From Verrucomicrobiota bacterium (lineage in GTDB: Bacteria; Verrucomicrobiota; Verrucomicrobiia; CAIQCK01): DNA of 64,000 bases. The stretch lies in the NCBI GenBank assembly GCA_026397915.1, contig JAPLTX010000014.1, forward strand, positions 243,209-307,208. Reading direction: 5' to 3'. The position numbers and the translations under genes were made by a program. Positions 61,182 through 64,000 of this stretch are shown here, piece after piece (the stretch's first letter is position 1; each line of letters begins with the position of its first letter). The notes beneath the pieces are model-generated. The model was not told where the DNA came from. It searched no databases and worked only from the letters and a program-made list of their open reading frames with translations.

Positions 61182-63253
61182 GGGCGGGCTGCGGATTGCT
61201 GATAGTGACTGCAAATCTGCTCTGGCGTGAGCGCATGATCATAGATGGCGACTTCATCAATCTTGCCCTCGAAACACGCCGCGGTGTCAATTCCGCCGCC
61301 AATGAAAATCTTCTTTGAGCCATGGTGCGCTGACGGGACATTGCCGGAGAGTTCCGGTTCACGATGGCCGTCGAAATAGACGGACACGCGGTCGCCATCG
61401 CGCACCAGCGCGACGTGGTTCCATGTCTTTGGCGTGATCGCGGTGCGGCCGGTCAGCGTGCCGTTGAACACGAGCTTGCCCGGCGCGTTGCTCGTGCCGC
61501 CGATGCTCAGCGACTCGTTGCCTCGCGCGAACAGATAGCCAGTGACCGGGCGCACATCATTTGGCAGGCCGTTCCAGAACCACAACTCGACCGTATAGGT
61601 GGTCTTCAACTCCTTCAGCGTTGCGCTCAGTCGCCCGCCGGCAAAATGCGGGGCGTGGTTGCCGCAAGGCGGCCCGTCGAGCCACCTCGCGATGCCCGGC
61701 TCATACGTGGCGTGCCGGCGCGCGCCCGTTGCGTCGAACGCGGTCGCGCCGCCCCATTCCTCCAGCCGCCAGTAGGCCAGCGGTTTCGCGGCGAGCACTG
61801 CTTGTGCATAGGGGCCGTGCGAGACTGTCACCTTGCAGCGCGGCTGGCCGCTGACGTTTTCGAGCAGACCGAGCACCGCCTCGACGATCTTCGGCTCTGC
61901 GGTTTTCTCCAGGCAGGCGGTCCGCGCTTCCCAAGTGCTGTAACCGCCGAGGGCGTGTTGCTCGGGCGGCGGGATGTAGCCTTCCTCGCCGTTGGCCAGC
62001 TCGATGTTCATGGTCGGCGTCAGCGGGCTTTGGGCCTTCAACCGCAGACCCGTGATTCCGTAAACCTCGCAAGGGATTGCGGTGACACCCAACCCGCCGA
62101 CGCACAGAGCTTGAAGCTTCAGTGTGCGCGTGGACGGCGTGTTGCTCAGGAGGATTTGCTCGCGCGCATAGACTTCCTCGCGCGTGCGCGGCACGCGGTC
62201 GCCGAGTTTCTCCGCGATCGGTTTGGCCCAAACCAGGCGTGCCTCCGGCACCTTGCGCACCGTGAGCTTTAGCTCCCGCTCGCGCATCGCCAGCGGAACC
62301 CAGTCGTGGTAGCGGATATTCTCATACGCCTCATGAGCGATCTTCACCACCGACGCGGCGTAGCTCTTGTGGTCACCTTTCGCGGCCGGACGGCTGAAGT
62401 CCATCCAATGCTGGTCGCCCGATGTGCCCTGCGACATGATCGCCACAAAATTTTGATCTGGGGCGATGCGGGCCTGGATCTGCTCGCAGAACTGGCCGCA
62501 CCAGTCGGCCGAGAGCGGTTCCACGCCTGCACCGTAGAAGTGCATCCCGTAGTTGGCCAGCAGGGCGATGGGCCGGCCGCTGGGCGATTGCACCGACAGC
62601 AGCGTCACGTCGCTATCCACCGGGCCGGCCGGGCCGATGTTTGCCGGCCCCGCATAGGGCGGAACCATGAGGATGCGTTTGCCCGGCTCGCCAAACGACG
62701 TGAGCGGCACACTGCCCGGCGCCATGATCCATAACCGGCAATGCGTCAGTTCCGGCGCGGCTGCGACGGTCCAGCCGACGCGGGCCGGGGCCAGATTCCG
62801 CTGCGCCCGAACGACAGCCTCGGCAATTCGGCCGGGCAGCCAGGCCGCGTAATCGGGGTCTTCGCGGCTTCCCAGCGCCGCCATCGCCGAAGGCGCCGAG
62901 TGGGTGTGGGTCGCTGAGATGAGCATCCGGTCGGTCGGAATTCCGGTGGCCTGCCGGGCAAGCTCCTTGGCCCGATCCAGCAGGCTCCGAGGCATCACGC
63001 AACTATCCACGACCACGACCGCGACGCGGCACGCACCGTCGTCGAGCACCAAGGCACGGGCCGCCAGCCGATCGTTGGCGCTCTTGGCCGTGCGCTCGAA
63101 CGTGTAACCGTTGACGATCACCGGGAACTCCGGCGGCGTGACGTCAACGACGGCCGCTCCCGCGCGGAAGACTTTCTCGGCGGCCGAGGCGGTGTGCGGG
63201 CACACTGTCGCGGCAAGCAGCATCAACCCAATTATGGAACGACCTATCGTCAT
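61178..63253 (-). CDS. Neutral/alkaline ceramidase-like protein with LamG-type C-terminus
   Basis: A 691-residue secreted protein. A signal peptide (MTIGRSIIGLMLLAATVC) is followed by a domain like the N-terminal part of neutral/alkaline non-lysosomal ceramidases: AAVVDVTPPEFPVIVNGYTF, the zinc-binding HTHSAP in LISATHTHSAPSAMAALGSR, ALLANYGMHFYGAG and MSQGTSGDQHW. Residues about 480-690 form a concanavalin A/LamG-like jelly roll (LAYWRLEEWGGATAFDATGA, TWNHVALVRDGDRVSVYFDG, GKIDEVAIYDHALTPEQICS). Such fusions occur in Verrucomicrobiota; the substrate may be a lipid or glycan, not necessarily ceramide. Confidence 0.85.
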   Translation of the reverse strand: MTIGRSIIGLMLLAATVCPHTASAAEKVFRAGAAVVDVTPPEFPVIVNGYTFERTAKSANDRLAARALVLDDGACRVAVVVVDSCVMPRSLLDRAKELARQATGIPTDRMLISATHTHSAPSAMAALGSREDPDYAAWLPGRIAEAVVRAQRNLAPARVGWTVAAAPELTHCRLWIMAPGSVPLTSFGEPGKRILMVPPYAGPANIGPAGPVDSDVTLLSVQSPSGRPIALLANYGMHFYGAGVEPLSADWCGQFCEQIQARIAPDQNFVAIMSQGTSGDQHWMDFSRPAAKGDHKSYAASVVKIAHEAYENIRYHDWVPLAMRERELKLTVRKVPEARLVWAKPIAEKLGDRVPRTREEVYAREQILLSNTPSTRTLKLQALCVGGLGVTAIPCEVYGITGLRLKAQSPLTPTMNIELANGEEGYIPPPEQHALGGYSTWEARTACLEKTAEPKIVEAVLGLLENVSGQPRCKVTVSHGPYAQAVLAAKPLAYWRLEEWGGATAFDATGARRHATYEPGIARWLDGPPCGNHAPHFAGGRLSATLKELKTTYTVELWFWNGLPNDVRPVTGYLFARGNESLSIGGTSNAPGKLVFNGTLTGRTAITPKTWNHVALVRDGDRVSVYFDGHREPELSGNVPSAHHGSKKIFIGGGIDTAACFEGKIDEVAIYDHALTPEQICSHYQQSAARP

Positions 63254-63295
63254 TGCGATGGTTTCAGTGTGAGTTGTGTCACCGGGATCGCACTC

Positions 63296-64000
63296 TCAGG
63301 GCCACAGCGAGTTGATCGCCTTGACCGATTCGTCAACCAACACGCGGCCGCCTGTCGGGCCGACGGTATGATTGACAGCGCTGTAATCGCCCCCAGCCAC
63401 GGCCCGCCGCGTTGGCAGATATCCCTGATAGTCGCACGTCAACTGGGAGACGAACGTCAACACCGCCTTGCTGCGCCCCCTGATCTCGTCGCCGTAGTCC
63501 AGGAACAACTCGAACGGATTCGTGGCCATCGCCACATCGCCCAGCCGCAACACATGAAGCTCGACGGGCACCTGCGAGGGCATCCAGCGGGCCTCGTTGA
63601 TGGAGTTCTTGTTCGGAATGTTCATCTTGATCGTCCGGTGCGCGAAGACGGGCCACGTCTGGACATCAGCCTGCGCATAGGGCCAGACATCTTCCACCGC
63701 GCGGACCACCCGGTTGGCCATCTCCTGTTTCCGGGAGATCTTCCTGCGCTCGGTCATCACCTTCTCGGCCTTGTTGCGGATGATTTCCTCGGGGCATTGA
63801 TCGCCCGCTGCCGCGCATTGCCCGAAGATGTGGACCTTCGGCCCATATTTCGCCTTGATGCCTTGGCGAATCGGATGCCAGAAATCGGCGCTGATCGCTT
63901 TGCGGCCGACCTGCGATGGGCAGGCGAGGTTTAGCAACATCCCCGAGAGCTTCTTGTCCGCGTTCCAGAAGAACAGCATCTCCACCGCATGGTCGTCGGA
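63296..64000 (-). CDS. Ceramidase-like protein, C-terminal part (5' end outside window)
   Basis: The frame is open to the window end, so the true start lies beyond 64000; the GTG at 63985 is internal. The visible 234 residues contain MLLNLACPSQV, ISADFWHPIRQG, FGQCAAAGDQCPEE and MATNPFELFLDYGDEI, all typical of the C-terminal half of neutral/alkaline ceramidase-like proteins (the last is their conserved NPFELF segment). It is followed after 42 bases by another ceramidase-like gene, so the two form a tandem. Confidence 0.8.
   Translation of the reverse strand, partial: SDDHAVEMLFFWNADKKLSGMLLNLACPSQVGRKAISADFWHPIRQGIKAKYGPKVHIFGQCAAAGDQCPEEIIRNKAEKVMTERRKISRKQEMANRVVRAVEDVWPYAQADVQTWPVFAHRTIKMNIPNKNSINEARWMPSQVPVELHVLRLGDVAMATNPFELFLDYGDEIRGRSKAVLTFVSQLTCDYQGYLPTRRAVAGGDYSAVNHTVGPTGGRVLVDESVKAINSLWP

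Noticed and set aside
1..64000. tRNA, rRNA, CRISPR arrays, transposases and integrases
   Set aside because: No T-loop-like sequence with a matching cloverleaf, no regularly spaced repeats and no recognisable mobile-element protein were seen by eye; a tRNAscan or ISfinder run could still find short elements.

Overview
The window is GC-rich, densely coded DNA that looks chromosomal and most likely comes from a member of the Verrucomicrobiota (Pedosphaera/Limisphaerales-like). The reasons are gene content: a DUF1549/DUF1553-DUF1501-PPC gene cluster, many Tat-dependent or lipoprotein-like secreted enzymes, Gfo/Idh and TIM-barrel isomerase proteins with ThuA neighbours, ceramidase-like proteins, alternative complex III and a PKN-type kinase. 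This assignment is an inference from gene families, not a database result. No rRNA, tRNA, CRISPR array, integrase or transposase was seen. No gap between genes exceeds 300 bases; the longest is 39902-40177.

Layout. 1-5102: two secreted proteins, one cut by the window edge and one a heparinase-like/F5-8C/FG-GAP multidomain protein. 5165-9448: a polytopic glycosyltransferase-like protein, a UDP-galactopyranose-mutase-like flavoprotein and a radical SAM/SPASM-like protein. 9674-20689: a Tat-dependent Gfo/Idh oxidoreductase, two small membrane coiled-coil proteins, a Ser/Thr kinase with an NTF2-like neighbour, DsbD, a methyltransferase flanked by direct repeats, a CPA2 antiporter and an IMPase-family phosphatase.

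20780-39901 is the respiratory core, all on the minus strand. Transcribed first is an AraC/PocR regulator, then a polytopic CydA-like paralogue, a Rieske protein, cytochrome b and a CydA-like protein with a C-terminal heme c. Separated by a promoter region, the alternative complex III genes actA, actB, a fused actC-actD, actE and actF run into a cbb3 oxidase set (small membrane protein, ccoS, ccoN, ccoO, ccoP) and a CcoI-type copper ATPase. Nearly all of these genes overlap by ATGA or TGATG, so the 13.8 kb from actA to the ATPase reads as one translationally coupled operon. In this model ACIII oxidises menaquinol or another quinol, cytochrome c domains pass electrons to cbb3, and the ATPase supplies copper. 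The neighbouring b/Rieske/bd-like cluster would be a second, different quinol-oxidising and possibly oxygen-reducing system.

40178-48218: DUF1549/1553, DUF1501 and two tandem PPC-domain proteins. 48228-55188: glycogen/alpha-glucan phosphorylase, a Tat-signal DegT-type aminotransferase, an uncharacterised small protein and a TPR/membrane protein. 55271-64000 (minus): a coupled operon of secreted carbohydrate or lipid catabolic proteins (two ceramidase-like proteins, one with a LamG domain; a five-bladed-propeller protein; a sugar isomerase; ThuA; a GH20-like protein).

The main points of interest are the b/Rieske/bd-like cluster, the unusual copper ATPase with no heavy-metal-associated domain and a 220-residue membrane tail, a dyad plus near-leaderless promoter in front of actA, and three classes of repeats (direct repeats around the methyltransferase, an inverted pair of palindromes, and AT-rich heptamers inside the IMPase gene).
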